Shown one piece after another: positions 43,146-51,980 of a stretch of DNA of 53,746 bases. Position 1 is the first letter of the stretch. Every line of letters starts with the position of its first letter. This stretch comes from DASQBT01 sp049578545 (GTDB lineage: Bacteria > Pseudomonadota > Gammaproteobacteria > Burkholderiales > Thiobacillaceae): positions 1 through 53,746 of the forward strand of contig JBAUMF010000041.1 of assembly GCA_049578545.1 (NCBI GenBank), read 5' to 3'. Both the position numbers and the translations under genes were made by a program. The notes under the pieces are model-generated. The model saw nothing but the letters and a program-made list of their open reading frames with translations. It did no database searches and was not told the DNA's origin.

Positions 43146-43849
43146 AAACTGTTGCAGTCCTCCAGTCCAACTACATACCATGGAAAGGCTATTTCGACAT
43201 CATTCGCGACGTTGATCTGTTCATCTTTTACGATGACGTGCAGTACACCAAAGGTGACTGGCGCAACCGCAACAAGATCAAGACTCCGCGGGGCACAGAA
43301 TGGCTATCGGTGCCCACTAAGGGGAGCCTTGATGATCTGATCCATGAAGTGAAATTGACGGATCCGAAGTGGCAAGAAAATCACTGGAAGACCATTAAAC
43401 ATTTCTACGGTAAGGCACCATTCTTCACGCACTATAGAACCTTGCTAGAGGAATCGTATCTGAGTCGATCATGGACCCACCTCTCGGTACTAAATCAACA
43501 TCTCATCCAGTTGGTTTCCAACGAGATGCTTGGAATTACAACTGAATTTGCGGATTCCAGAATCTACGCAGCGGCCGGAACCAAGCAGGATCGCTTAATT
43601 GATCTACTCATGAAATCTGACGCTATGCGCTACGTTTCCGGACCGGCGGCCAAAGATTACATCGAGCCTTCACGTTTTGCCGATGCGGGCATCGAACTGG
43701 TGTGGAAGGATTACTCGGGGTATCCCGAGTATCCCCAGCGCTTCCCGCCATTCGAGCACGGTGTATCCATTCTCGATCTTCTGTTCAATGTCGGCCCCGA
43801 TGCCCCTTGGTACATCTGGGGTTGGCGTGACTCGCAGAAGTCTGGCTAA
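43142..43849 (+). CDS. WbqC-family protein
   Basis: 235 residues; the N-terminus MKTVAVLQSNYIPWKGYFD and the FYDDVQYTKGDWRNRNKIK stretch are the hallmark of the WbqC family, found in O-antigen and surface-glycan loci. Its reaction has not been settled to my knowledge. Sharp coupling to the formyltransferase upstream (ATGA overlap) and the ATP-grasp gene two bases downstream suggest the three act together. Confidence 0.9.
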   Translation: MKTVAVLQSNYIPWKGYFDIIRDVDLFIFYDDVQYTKGDWRNRNKIKTPRGTEWLSVPTKGSLDDLIHEVKLTDPKWQENHWKTIKHFYGKAPFFTHYRTLLEESYLSRSWTHLSVLNQHLIQLVSNEMLGITTEFADSRIYAAAGTKQDRLIDLLMKSDAMRYVSGPAAKDYIEPSRFADAGIELVWKDYSGYPEYPQRFPPFEHGVSILDLLFNVGPDAPWYIWGWRDSQKSG

Positions 43850-43851
43850 CG

Positions 43852-45090
43852 GTGTTACGGCTGGATGTGAACGTGGCCCAGAAGTTGATCCATATCCTCG
43901 GTGGCGGACCATGGCAGGTTCCTACCGTGCGTCTTGCTAAAGCGCTGGGATACCGGGTATTGGTATCAGACATGTATCCGGATCGGCCGGCCTATGCCCT
44001 TGCCGATTTCCACGTAGTGGCCGACATCACCGACCGCGAAGCCACTCTGGAAATAGCACGTCGCCATCGGATTGACGGCATCCTCTGCGACACTACCGAT
44101 GTCGGTGTGCCCACGGCCGCTTTTGTTGCGGAACAACTCGGCCTGCCTGGCATGGGTTTTGCAACTGCCATCAATTGCACCAACAAGGGACGCATGCGGC
44201 AACTCGCCGAGCGGGCCGGCTTGGTTGTGCCACCTTACCGGCTAATTACTTCCGCCCTTGAACTTGATGAAGCGGCTGCCGCGGTTGGCTATCCCCTGGT
44301 AGCGAAACCCGTGGACAACCAGTCAGGGCGGGGCGTGAGCAGGGTAGCGGATTACAATTCACTGGCTGCAGGCTTTGCTCTTGCAAAGCGATTTTCCTGC
44401 TCCGGTGACGTGTTGATTGAGGCTTGTGTGGAAGGTGTTGAGATCATTGTTGATGGGTTTGTTGTGGGGGGTAATCCGCAGATTCTGGGCCTTGCCTATA
44501 AAACGCCTTATGCGGACAACGCAACCGTATCATCCCGAATTAACTATCCGGGCGGGCCGCGGCAATCCAACCATGCTCATATCCGGGCCACGGCCCGCAA
44601 AGCCCTGGCTGCTCTTGGCCTGCGTGACGGGGTGTTTCATGCCGAATATATCCTCCGTGGCGAGGATATAGTCCCCATCGACGTCGCCGCGCGCGGTGGC
44701 GGTTGCATGATCTATACCCATGTCATCCCGCATGTTTCGGGGGTAGATGTAAATAGGGCGATGATCCGGATGGCCATGGGGGAGTCGGTTCGCATCGACC
44801 CGCTAGAAATGCCAAAAGCGGCCAACATCGAGTTCATGCGCATGCCTGCCGGCAAGCTGAGTCGGATCATGGGTATGGAGGCCGCGGCCGCCATCCCGGG
44901 TGTGGCTGCGATCCACTTCAACGTGGGGGGTGGCGATCATGTCGGTCCGCTGGAGCACAAGGATCAGCGGCCGGGCTATGTGGTTGCCCTGGCTGACACC
45001 GGAGAAGAGGCTATCGATATCTCGCATCAGGCAAAATCGCGGATCAGTTTGCTGATGGCAGGCAATGCGGAGCCAATAGCCGTTACCTGA
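43852..45090 (+). CDS. ATP-grasp carboxylate-amine/thiol ligase
   Basis: 412 residues. An N-terminal Rossmann-like part (ILGGGPWQVPTVRLAKALGY) is followed by the ATP-grasp fold: the glycine loop region YPLVAKPVDNQSGRGV, the ATP-lysine before it, and the metal motif PIDVAARGGG. Enzymes of this fold join a carboxylate to an amine with ATP. The preceding pre-ATP region resembles PurK/PurT. In this place it may attach an amino acid or acyl group to the sugar amine, but the substrate is unknown. GTG 43852 used; GTG 43867 also possible. Confidence 0.82.
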   Translation: MLRLDVNVAQKLIHILGGGPWQVPTVRLAKALGYRVLVSDMYPDRPAYALADFHVVADITDREATLEIARRHRIDGILCDTTDVGVPTAAFVAEQLGLPGMGFATAINCTNKGRMRQLAERAGLVVPPYRLITSALELDEAAAAVGYPLVAKPVDNQSGRGVSRVADYNSLAAGFALAKRFSCSGDVLIEACVEGVEIIVDGFVVGGNPQILGLAYKTPYADNATVSSRINYPGGPRQSNHAHIRATARKALAALGLRDGVFHAEYILRGEDIVPIDVAARGGGCMIYTHVIPHVSGVDVNRAMIRMAMGESVRIDPLEMPKAANIEFMRMPAGKLSRIMGMEAAAAIPGVAAIHFNVGGGDHVGPLEHKDQRPGYVVALADTGEEAIDISHQAKSRISLLMAGNAEPIAVT

Positions 45091-45103
45091 ATGAAACTGC
45101 GAA

Positions 45104-45913
45104 ATGAAATTATTTGATTCCCTCACTCACGTCACCCGCGATGGCAGCTGGTGCGGCGAGCGGCGTTATGACGCTTCACTGAACCGGCTGCTGCAGGACA
45201 TGGATGAGGGCGGGGTCTATCGTGCCTGTCTGGTGGCCATTGCCGACTACGTGGACAACGAGGTCGTCATGGAATCGGCGCGTGCCCATCCAGGTCGATT
45301 TGTACCTATCGCCGGGCTAAATCCGCGCACGCTGCCAACCCTGCGCAGGGTGGAAGCGGTGGTGGCGGAATTGGCCGCCCAGGGTTTCGCCGGCATCAAG
45401 CTGCACCCCCGCATGAACAGCTATGACCCGCTCGACCCCAAGTGCATTGCTGTGCTTGAAGCCGCCGCCCAACACGGCCTGGTCATCCTGCTTGACACCC
45501 TGTTCCGGCGTCGCGGATTGGCCACCCAGAACGCGCCGGATACCATCGATTACATTGCCAACGCCTGCCCGGATACCCGCATTCTGCTTTTGCACGCCGC
45601 CGGCCCCTCCATGCTGGAGCTGTTCGAGATCGTGCGGGCAAACCCGAATCTGATGCTCGATTTCTCGTTTACCATCATGCGCTACGCCGGCAGCCGCCTG
45701 GACGAGGACATGCGCTATTTGTTCGCCACCACAGACCAGTTGATCACCATCGGCTCAGATTTTCCCGAGTACACCCCGGCCAGAATTCTGGAACGATTCA
45801 GGCTTCTGTCCGAGGGTATCGAACCGCACCGCATTGAGAACATCACTTATAAGAATCTGGAAAGACTTTTTGCGAATTACTGTGTTCCAGAGAAAAAGGC
45901 AGAAGTGTCATGA
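45104..45913 (+). CDS. TIM-barrel amidohydrolase (Amidohydro_2 type) with altered metal motif
   Basis: 269 residues. The fold is recognisable from MKLFDSLTHV, GIKLHPRMN (His101), LLLHAAGPS (His164) and TIGSDFPEY (Asp219). The usual N-terminal HxH is changed: where DxHxH is expected the protein has Asp5-Ser-Leu7-Thr-His9, so the first His is Leu. It may hold one metal only. Amidohydrolases cut amide bonds, so this could be a deformylase or deacylase of the amino sugar. Its end overlaps the gtrA start by four bases. Confidence 0.78.
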   Translation: MKLFDSLTHVTRDGSWCGERRYDASLNRLLQDMDEGGVYRACLVAIADYVDNEVVMESARAHPGRFVPIAGLNPRTLPTLRRVEAVVAELAAQGFAGIKLHPRMNSYDPLDPKCIAVLEAAAQHGLVILLDTLFRRRGLATQNAPDTIDYIANACPDTRILLLHAAGPSMLELFEIVRANPNLMLDFSFTIMRYAGSRLDEDMRYLFATTDQLITIGSDFPEYTPARILERFRLLSEGIEPHRIENITYKNLERLFANYCVPEKKAEVS

Positions 45914-46308
45914 AATGGCACATCCAGTTTTCACGCTATGCAGTAGTTGGGCTCGTCAGCAACGGCGTAGGATATCTGCTTTATCTTCTGGCCACTTGGC
46001 TGGGCGCCGGTCCGAAGACAGCGATGACGGGGCTCTATATTTTGGGGGTGCTGCAAACCTTCGTTTTCAATAAGAAATGGTCATTTCGATTCGCGGGTGC
46101 AGCAGCGCCAGCACTTGTTCGTTACGCCATGGTCTACATGCTGGGTTATGTCATTAACTTTATGGCGCTCATGCTTCTTGTCGATCAGGCTGGACTGCCG
46201 CATCAATGGGTGATGGCGGGTCTGGTTCTATGCATGGCCATGTTCTTTTTCGTGGGGCAAAAGTTCTGGGTGTTTCGCCATACTCCCAACGCCGAGCCGA
46301 GGGGTTGA
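45910..46308 (+). CDS. gtrA: GtrA-family membrane protein (lipid-linked sugar flippase)
   Basis: 132 residues with four membrane helices; starts MKWHIQFSRYAVVGLVSNGVG and holds the FNKKWSFRF and QKFWVF loops of GtrA. In Gtr systems this protein flips the lipid-linked sugar made by GtrB. It overlaps the amidohydrolase and the acyltransferase gene follows. Confidence 0.92.
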   Translation: MKWHIQFSRYAVVGLVSNGVGYLLYLLATWLGAGPKTAMTGLYILGVLQTFVFNKKWSFRFAGAAAPALVRYAMVYMLGYVINFMALMLLVDQAGLPHQWVMAGLVLCMAMFFFVGQKFWVFRHTPNAEPRG

Positions 46309-46322
46309 GTTTGAGCAAGCCT

Positions 46323-46880
46323 ATGTTGCCTGCTGGGTCAGATGTGCGTTTAAAGCGTTTGTTGTTCGGCACTTACTCCTTTATCGAGAATTTGTTGCGG
46401 CTATTGTTGGAGTTGCTACCGCACCCACTGCGTTACTGGATATTCAAGGCCATGCTTGCAAGGCTGGGCTCTGACTCGATGATCGACTACCAGACCTATT
46501 TCCGTTACCCATGGAAGATCCACATTGGCAATGGTGTCTGGATCAACCGGGGATGCGAATTCTATGGGTCGATGCTGGCTGGCAACACACACATCACCAT
46601 AGGCGATCACAGCGCGTTGGGACCCCATGTGCGAGTGTTGAGTGCCACGCATGATTATCACCGGCTTGACCTTCCTGATCAGGCAGCGGACGTGACGATA
46701 GGTCACCATGTTTGGGTTGGTGCGGGGGCGACAATTTTGCCGGGAGTAAGCATAGGCGATGGGGCCGTGGTGGCTGCGGGCAGCGTGGTGACACGCGATG
46801 TGGCCCCGTTTTCTATCGTGGCCGGCAACCCGGCGCGTTTCTTGAAAACCAGGGAGTTAGACGATGTTAGTGCCCTTTAA
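46323..46880 (+). CDS. Hexapeptide-repeat acyltransferase (WcaF/maltose O-acetyltransferase type)
   Basis: 185 residues from ATG 46323; TTG 46305, overlapping the gtrA stop, is possible. The left-handed beta-helix shows the repeated hexads (VWVGAGATILPGVSIGDGAVVAAGSVV) and the C-terminal AGNPARFLK motif. The catalytic His is in ATHDYHR. Uses acetyl-CoA or another acyl-CoA. It likely acetylates the sugar, at O or at N (WecD-like role). Overlaps wecE by 17 bases. Confidence 0.85.
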   Translation: MLPAGSDVRLKRLLFGTYSFIENLLRLLLELLPHPLRYWIFKAMLARLGSDSMIDYQTYFRYPWKIHIGNGVWINRGCEFYGSMLAGNTHITIGDHSALGPHVRVLSATHDYHRLDLPDQAADVTIGHHVWVGAGATILPGVSIGDGAVVAAGSVVTRDVAPFSIVAGNPARFLKTRELDDVSAL

Positions 46881-48000
46881 CAAGCCTTACATGACGGGCA
46901 AAGAGCTTTGGTACATCGCTCAGGCCCACCAAGAGGGATGGCTGGCCGGCGACGGCGGATTCACCAAGCGATGCAACGCCTGGCTAGAAACACGCACTGG
47001 CACCAACAAGGCCCTGCTCACCCACTCCTGCACGGCGGCCCTGGAGATAGCAGCGATCCTGGCTGACATTCAGCCGGGTGACGAGGTGATCATGCCCTCC
47101 TACACCTTCGTTTCCACGGCCAACGCCTTTGTACTGAGAGGCGCGGTGCCGGTATTTGTGGACATCCGGCCGGATACCCTGAACATCGACGAAACCTTGA
47201 TCGAGGCGGCCATTACCGACAAGACCAAGGCCATCGTACCGGTGCACTACGCGGGGGTGGGCTGCGAGATGGACACCATCATGGCCATCGCCCGCAAGCA
47301 CAACCTGCTGGTCATCGAGGACGCGGCTCAGGGCATCATGTCGGCCTACAAGGGCCGGCCTCTGGGATCCATAGGCCACATGGGCGCGCTGTCCTTCCAT
47401 GAGACCAAGAACATCATTAGTGGCGAAGGCGGGGCACTGCTGGTAAATAAGCCGGAACTGGTGGAGCGCGCCGAGATCATCCGTGAGAAAGGCACCAACC
47501 GTAGCCAGTTTTTCCGCGGCCAGGTGGACAAGTACACTTGGGTAAGCCTGGGTTCCTCCTACCTTCCCTCTGAACTCATCGCAGCATTTCTATGGGCACA
47601 GATGGAGGAGGCCGACACGATTACTCGCAGAAGACTGGAAATTTGGGGCGTGTATCACCAATGGTTCGCACTGCCCGAGCAGAAAGGAACTATTCGGCGG
47701 CCAGTCATCCCTGTCCACTGTATGCACAATGCCCACATGTACTATCTGCTGCTGCCTGACATCGAATGCCGCACACAATTCATACAACGACTCAAAGAGC
47801 AGGACATACATGCGGTGTTTCATTACGTACCGCTGGATAAGGCCCGACATGGCCAGAAATGTGGCCGGGCGCATGGAGAATTGACCCATACCTGGTCAGT
47901 TTCTGACCGGCTGGTTAGATTGCCCCTTTGGCTAGGGCTTGAGAATGAGCAGGCAAGAGTGATTCAGGCCGCGATTTCAATACTGGATGAGCAGGCCTGA
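46864..48000 (+). CDS. wecE: dTDP-4-amino-4,6-dideoxygalactose transaminase
   Basis: 378-residue DegT/DnrJ/EryC1 PLP enzyme, very close to E. coli WecE/RffA: VPFNKPYMTGKE, GDGGFTKRC, QPGDEVIMPSYTF, VDIRPDTLNIDE and the PLP lysine in SFHETKN (Lys182). It puts the 4-amino group on dTDP-4-keto-6-deoxyglucose, giving dTDP-Fuc4N. The dTDP-glucose synthase and dehydratase genes are not in the window. Confidence 0.95.
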   Translation: MLVPFNKPYMTGKELWYIAQAHQEGWLAGDGGFTKRCNAWLETRTGTNKALLTHSCTAALEIAAILADIQPGDEVIMPSYTFVSTANAFVLRGAVPVFVDIRPDTLNIDETLIEAAITDKTKAIVPVHYAGVGCEMDTIMAIARKHNLLVIEDAAQGIMSAYKGRPLGSIGHMGALSFHETKNIISGEGGALLVNKPELVERAEIIREKGTNRSQFFRGQVDKYTWVSLGSSYLPSELIAAFLWAQMEEADTITRRRLEIWGVYHQWFALPEQKGTIRRPVIPVHCMHNAHMYYLLLPDIECRTQFIQRLKEQDIHAVFHYVPLDKARHGQKCGRAHGELTHTWSVSDRLVRLPLWLGLENEQARVIQAAISILDEQA

Positions 48001-48013
48001 CACCGGACGGACG

Positions 48014-49603
48014 ATGACAGCAAGTCGAAGCACAGATTATTGGATAGCGTTCTCCAGCGTTCTGCTCGCGGCACTCGCTTTGCGCTGGTTATTCTTCACC
48101 GGATATTTTGGTTCGGATGAGGTTACCTACACATGGAACGCACTGAAGATATCGCAAGGCATTTGGACACCTTCCCACTACATTGGATCGGTACGGCTTG
48201 GGGTTAACCTGCCCGTAGGATTTCTTTTCTGGCTGTTTGGCCATTCAGAGTTTGTGGCCAACCTGTGGTCTCTGCTGTGCTCCCTTGGTGAAATCGCTCT
48301 GGTTTTCCTGATAGCCAACAGATTCTGGGGGCTTAAAGCGGCGGTTGCTTCCGCCCTACTGCTGGCATTTACACCGCTCCATGCGCACTATGCCGGACGC
48401 TTGATGGCTGACGCGCCCCTCGGGTTCTTTATTACCCTCAGCTTTTATGCCCTGTTTCGTGGAGATCAGGATTCATCCTGGCGCTGGCACCTGGTGGCTG
48501 GGTTAGCTGCGGGATTTGTCTGGTGGATCAAGTCTGCTGTGGCACTGGCTTACGTGCCAGTGTTTGCGCTCTTTCTATTAAGGGAAAGGAAGGTTGCCAC
48601 CAAATGGCTGATCATGGCGGCGGGTTTTGGAGGCATGGTTGCAATAAATTCCCTGATATTCTGGATTGCCGAGGGCGATTTCTGGAAGATTCTCAGAATG
48701 ACAACATCGGGCGTTCCCGAATTTGTTCTTCAGGAAGGCCTGAGGACCGAGCCTCAGTATTATCTGCGTTATCTGTTGCTCGACGTCAAACACACCTGGC
48801 TGCTGGGACCTCTGGCATTGATCGGATTGTTTTACTGGGCACGCCAGCGTTTTACTGATGGCAACCTGACAAATGTGGCGATCTGGGGGATTGGCCTGCT
48901 CGGTTCATTCAGTCTGTTTGTGGTTTCCATCAGTCCGCTGGGACTGATCACCAAGCAAGTAAACTACATGCTGATTTTCCTGGCCCCGCTGGCCCTGCTG
49001 GGTGGCTATGCCCTCTCGAAGCTACCGGCAGCAGCATCTAACCTTGTGATCGGTCTGGTTGTGGTCACGGGTGTGTTTGGTACCGCCCTGGAGCAACTTG
49101 CCATCAGCTCATTTGTGGCAAACAGCAAATCCACCTTGGCATTTGCCTCTGCTGTTCACAATACGCCTGTTTACGGCATGACAAATGCCGTACGCTACAG
49201 CGGTTACACCGAGATCTACGCAAACGATCCAGATTACATACCAGGAATTCGAGACATAAAGAACATTGACGGTGACCTAACTGCACTAAGCCACAAGCCA
49301 GCTGACCGGAATGGTTTCGTTGCCTATGCCATTATCGATCTTGAAACGTCAAATTGGGGACACAATGGTGTGTATACGTCTCTGAAGTCCATACCGACCT
49401 GCTGGCAGCGCTTCTCCACGCTCACACCCACAAATCACGGAGCGGGAGCAAAGCTAGTTGCCTCGTCAATGCGTATGGTCGCAGGGTTGCCATATGACCA
49501 GATGCTTGCTGACAAGCTGGATAGCATGCTTAATCCCAAGCCTGCCTACGTCTTTGGCATTTCTCCCAGCTGTTTAGCGGACAAAGCAAGTTGGCGATCC
49601 TGA
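48014..49603 (+). CDS. GT39-like membrane glycosyltransferase (ArnT/PMT fold)
   Basis: About 529 residues from ATG 48014 with GGACGGACG upstream; 47987 is an alternative that overlaps wecE. A GT-C fold with about ten membrane helices; the catalytic loop YFGSDEVTYTWNALKI carries the Asp-Glu pair on the first periplasmic loop. Enzymes of this fold take a sugar from undecaprenyl phosphate and put it on lipid A, a glycan or protein. The acceptor cannot be told from sequence. Confidence 0.85.
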   Translation: MTASRSTDYWIAFSSVLLAALALRWLFFTGYFGSDEVTYTWNALKISQGIWTPSHYIGSVRLGVNLPVGFLFWLFGHSEFVANLWSLLCSLGEIALVFLIANRFWGLKAAVASALLLAFTPLHAHYAGRLMADAPLGFFITLSFYALFRGDQDSSWRWHLVAGLAAGFVWWIKSAVALAYVPVFALFLLRERKVATKWLIMAAGFGGMVAINSLIFWIAEGDFWKILRMTTSGVPEFVLQEGLRTEPQYYLRYLLLDVKHTWLLGPLALIGLFYWARQRFTDGNLTNVAIWGIGLLGSFSLFVVSISPLGLITKQVNYMLIFLAPLALLGGYALSKLPAAASNLVIGLVVVTGVFGTALEQLAISSFVANSKSTLAFASAVHNTPVYGMTNAVRYSGYTEIYANDPDYIPGIRDIKNIDGDLTALSHKPADRNGFVAYAIIDLETSNWGHNGVYTSLKSIPTCWQRFSTLTPTNHGAGAKLVASSMRMVAGLPYDQMLADKLDSMLNPKPAYVFGISPSCLADKASWRS

Positions 49604-49972
49604 AGCATCGTGCATCTCAATATCCGAATCCCGCTGCGCATGTTTGAAAACTTCAGGCACCTCCTGCCCCTTCAACCGGGCATTTGGTTCCCAGGTGAGG
49701 GGGCAACCTGATGGCCCGGAAGCGGATCGGCCCGTTTGGCAATATGATGGAGCTGAAGTGCAAGTAAAAAAGTTGACCACAATCCGGCTTACCGCTTGAC
49801 AAAAGCCTGAAGCCACAGGCCTGTCCGTGGATCAAGCCTGGCATCAACTATTCCATCAGCACGTTGCTTCTTCCTGGCTTCGCCTTGGCCGTTATGGGCC
49901 TACGCCAAACGGCATAGGCCTTGCATGCCGAAGACAGGATAAAATGCCAACTGCTTAATCCACACCCTGGAA
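49604..49972. other. Intergenic stretch without a recognisable gene
   Basis: 369 bases. Short frames on both strands (minus 49574-49816, plus about 49700-49790) match nothing I know. No hairpin terminator stands out. It ends with the galE start, so it likely holds a galE promoter. Confidence 0.6.
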
Positions 49973-50974
49973 ATGCTTACAAGCCCTCACATCCTCGTCG
50001 TCGGCGGGGCCGGTTACATCGGCTCCCACATGGTCAAGCAACTGCTGCGCCTGGGTTGCGATATCGTCACGTTCGACAACCTGTCGACAGGCTACCGGGA
50101 TGCAGTGCTGGGGGGCGAGTTCGTGCTCGGCGACCTGTCAGACCAGGCCGCGCTTGAAAGGTTGTTCAGTAACCACCGGTTCGATGGCGTCATGCACTTC
50201 GCCTCCTTCATTCAGGTGGGTGAATCCGTCAAGGAGCCCGCCAAGTATTACGAAAACAATGTCACCAATACCTTGAATCTGCTCAATGCCATGGTGACGC
50301 ACAACGTCAAGCGCTTCATCTTCTCATCCACCGCCGCGGTCTATGGCGAACCCCAGTACGTGCCCATCGACGAAGCCCACCCCAAATCCCCCCTCAACCC
50401 TTATGGCAAATCCAAGTGGATGGTGGAACAGATCCTGGAAGACTACGACCGGGCGTATGGGTTGAAATCCATTGCATTCCGTTACTTCAACGCCGCCGGA
50501 GCCGACCCGGAAGGAGAATTGGGCGAGCGCCACAATCCCGAGACCCACCTGATCCCGCTGGTACTGCAAGCCGCGTCAGGCCGCAGACCCCATATTTCCG
50601 TATTTGGCCGCGACTACGAAACCCCGGATGGCACCTGCATTCGCGATTACGTCCACGTCACAGACCTGTGCGATGCGCACTGGCTGGCGTTACAACAATT
50701 GTTGGTCGGTGCGGGCTCCAGTGCCTATAACCTTGGGAATGGCAATGGCTTTTCGGTTCAGGAAGTGATCGATACCGCCCGCAAAGTGACGGGCCAGGAA
50801 ATCATGACCAAGGACAGCCCCCGCCGGGAGGGTGACCCTGCTCGACTGGTCGCCAACAGCGCCGCTGCCCAAAAAGCCCTCGACTGGCAACCCTCCCGGT
50901 TCGACCTGAAAACCATCATCGAGGACGCCTGGCGCTGGGAAGAAAGAACCGCTTCCCTACGGAATTACATTTAG
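49973..50974 (+). CDS. galE: UDP-glucose 4-epimerase
   Basis: 333-residue short-chain dehydrogenase that swaps UDP-glucose and UDP-galactose, or acts on the N-acetyl forms. NAD loop VVGGAGYIGSH, catalytic Tyr144-x-x-x-Lys148 (PYGKSK) and the Ser of FSSTAAVYG are present, and the C-terminal region is normal. It is followed by the exporter permease three bases later. An older decayed copy lies at 41056. Confidence 0.95.
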   Translation: MLTSPHILVVGGAGYIGSHMVKQLLRLGCDIVTFDNLSTGYRDAVLGGEFVLGDLSDQAALERLFSNHRFDGVMHFASFIQVGESVKEPAKYYENNVTNTLNLLNAMVTHNVKRFIFSSTAAVYGEPQYVPIDEAHPKSPLNPYGKSKWMVEQILEDYDRAYGLKSIAFRYFNAAGADPEGELGERHNPETHLIPLVLQAASGRRPHISVFGRDYETPDGTCIRDYVHVTDLCDAHWLALQQLLVGAGSSAYNLGNGNGFSVQEVIDTARKVTGQEIMTKDSPRREGDPARLVANSAAAQKALDWQPSRFDLKTIIEDAWRWEERTASLRNYI

Positions 50975-50977
50975 ACC

Positions 50978-51796
50978 ATGCTCACCATCGCCAAGAACCT
51001 CTACGACTACCGCGAGCTGATGGCAACCCTTGCCTGGAAAAACATCGCCTTGCGCTACAAGCAGGCCTATCTTGGCATTGCCTGGGCCATCATCAAGCCG
51101 CTCACCCTGATGCTGATCTTCACCCTGGTCAAGAGCTTCGTCGGTATCAATAGCGGCAATATTCCCTATCCCATCCTCACCTTTGCCGCGCTCATGCCCT
51201 GGACCTTCTTTCAGGAGTCAGCCTCGGATGGCGTCAATAGCGTTGTCGGCAATACCCCCCTGATCAAGAAAATTTACTTCCCTCGAGAAATCTTCCCCAT
51301 CACCTCTGTCATTACTAAACTGGTGGAACTTGGCATCAACTTCCTCATCCTGGCGGGGTTGATGGCGTGGTACCAGATGCTGCCCAGCGTTTACATATTG
51401 TGGGTGCCAGTCATCATTGTCTACGCTGTGCTGGCAGCCCTGACTATTTCCTTTGTCGGGGCTGCCGCCAATGTCTATTACCGCGACGTGGGCGCCGCCC
51501 TGCCCGTGCTGCTGTCCCTGCTCATGTACGCTTCGCCGGTCATCTACCCGCTACAACTCGTCAAAGACAAGCTGCTCGTGCATCAGGCCGCGGGCGAGTG
51601 GTCCAATGCGCTCTATACGCTATACACCCTTAACCCATTGGCTGGCATCATCGACGCTTTCCAGAGTGTCGTCCTCAGAAGCCGGCCGCCGGACCTGAAC
51701 GCCATTATCCCCGGCGCGATCATGATCGCCATACTGCTGCCGCTAAGCTACCTCTACTTCAAGCGTGCGGAAAGCTATTTCGCGGATGTGATTTAA
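50978..51796 (+). CDS. wzm: ABC-2 polysaccharide exporter permease (Wzm/TagG type)
   Basis: 272 residues with six membrane helices and the family marks WKNIALRYKQAYLGIAWAIIKPL, YPILTFAALMPWTFFQ and SFVGAAANVYYRDVG. With its ATPase Wzt it exports lipid-linked O-antigen or teichoic-type polymers. No ATPase gene follows: a repeat-bearing gap, a GxxExxY gene and an ISL3 element come next. It follows galE by three bases. Confidence 0.92.
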   Translation: MLTIAKNLYDYRELMATLAWKNIALRYKQAYLGIAWAIIKPLTLMLIFTLVKSFVGINSGNIPYPILTFAALMPWTFFQESASDGVNSVVGNTPLIKKIYFPREIFPITSVITKLVELGINFLILAGLMAWYQMLPSVYILWVPVIIVYAVLAALTISFVGAAANVYYRDVGAALPVLLSLLMYASPVIYPLQLVKDKLLVHQAAGEWSNALYTLYTLNPLAGIIDAFQSVVLRSRPPDLNAIIPGAIMIAILLPLSYLYFKRAESYFADVI

Positions 51797-51798
51797 CG

Positions 51799-51967
51799 CC
51801 ACAAAGGCACTAAGGAATAATCTCGAAAACCTTGTTTCAAGCACAAAGACACAAAGACACCTTAATGGAAAGTGGAGATCATTTTGCTTTCGTTGCCTAC
51901 CCAGCACTTGAATGCATTAACACTCGGACTTTAAAGTTGTCTCATGCCTTTCTTAGTGCCTTTGTGG
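51799..51967. repeat. 16-bp inverted repeat flanking a 137-base spacer
   Basis: CCACAAAGGCACTAAG (51799-51814) and its exact complement CTTAGTGCCTTTGTGG (51952-51967). Inside lies a direct repeat of ACAAAGAC around 51842-51857. No gene is visible in the spacer. The right arm sits 13 bases before the GxxExxY gene. Confidence 0.85.
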
Positions 51968-51980
51968 TGAGGAGTTTTTG

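Noticed and set aside
49574..49816. Minus-strand frame in the gap before galE
   Set aside because: No ribosome site or family; overlaps the end of the GT39-like gene.
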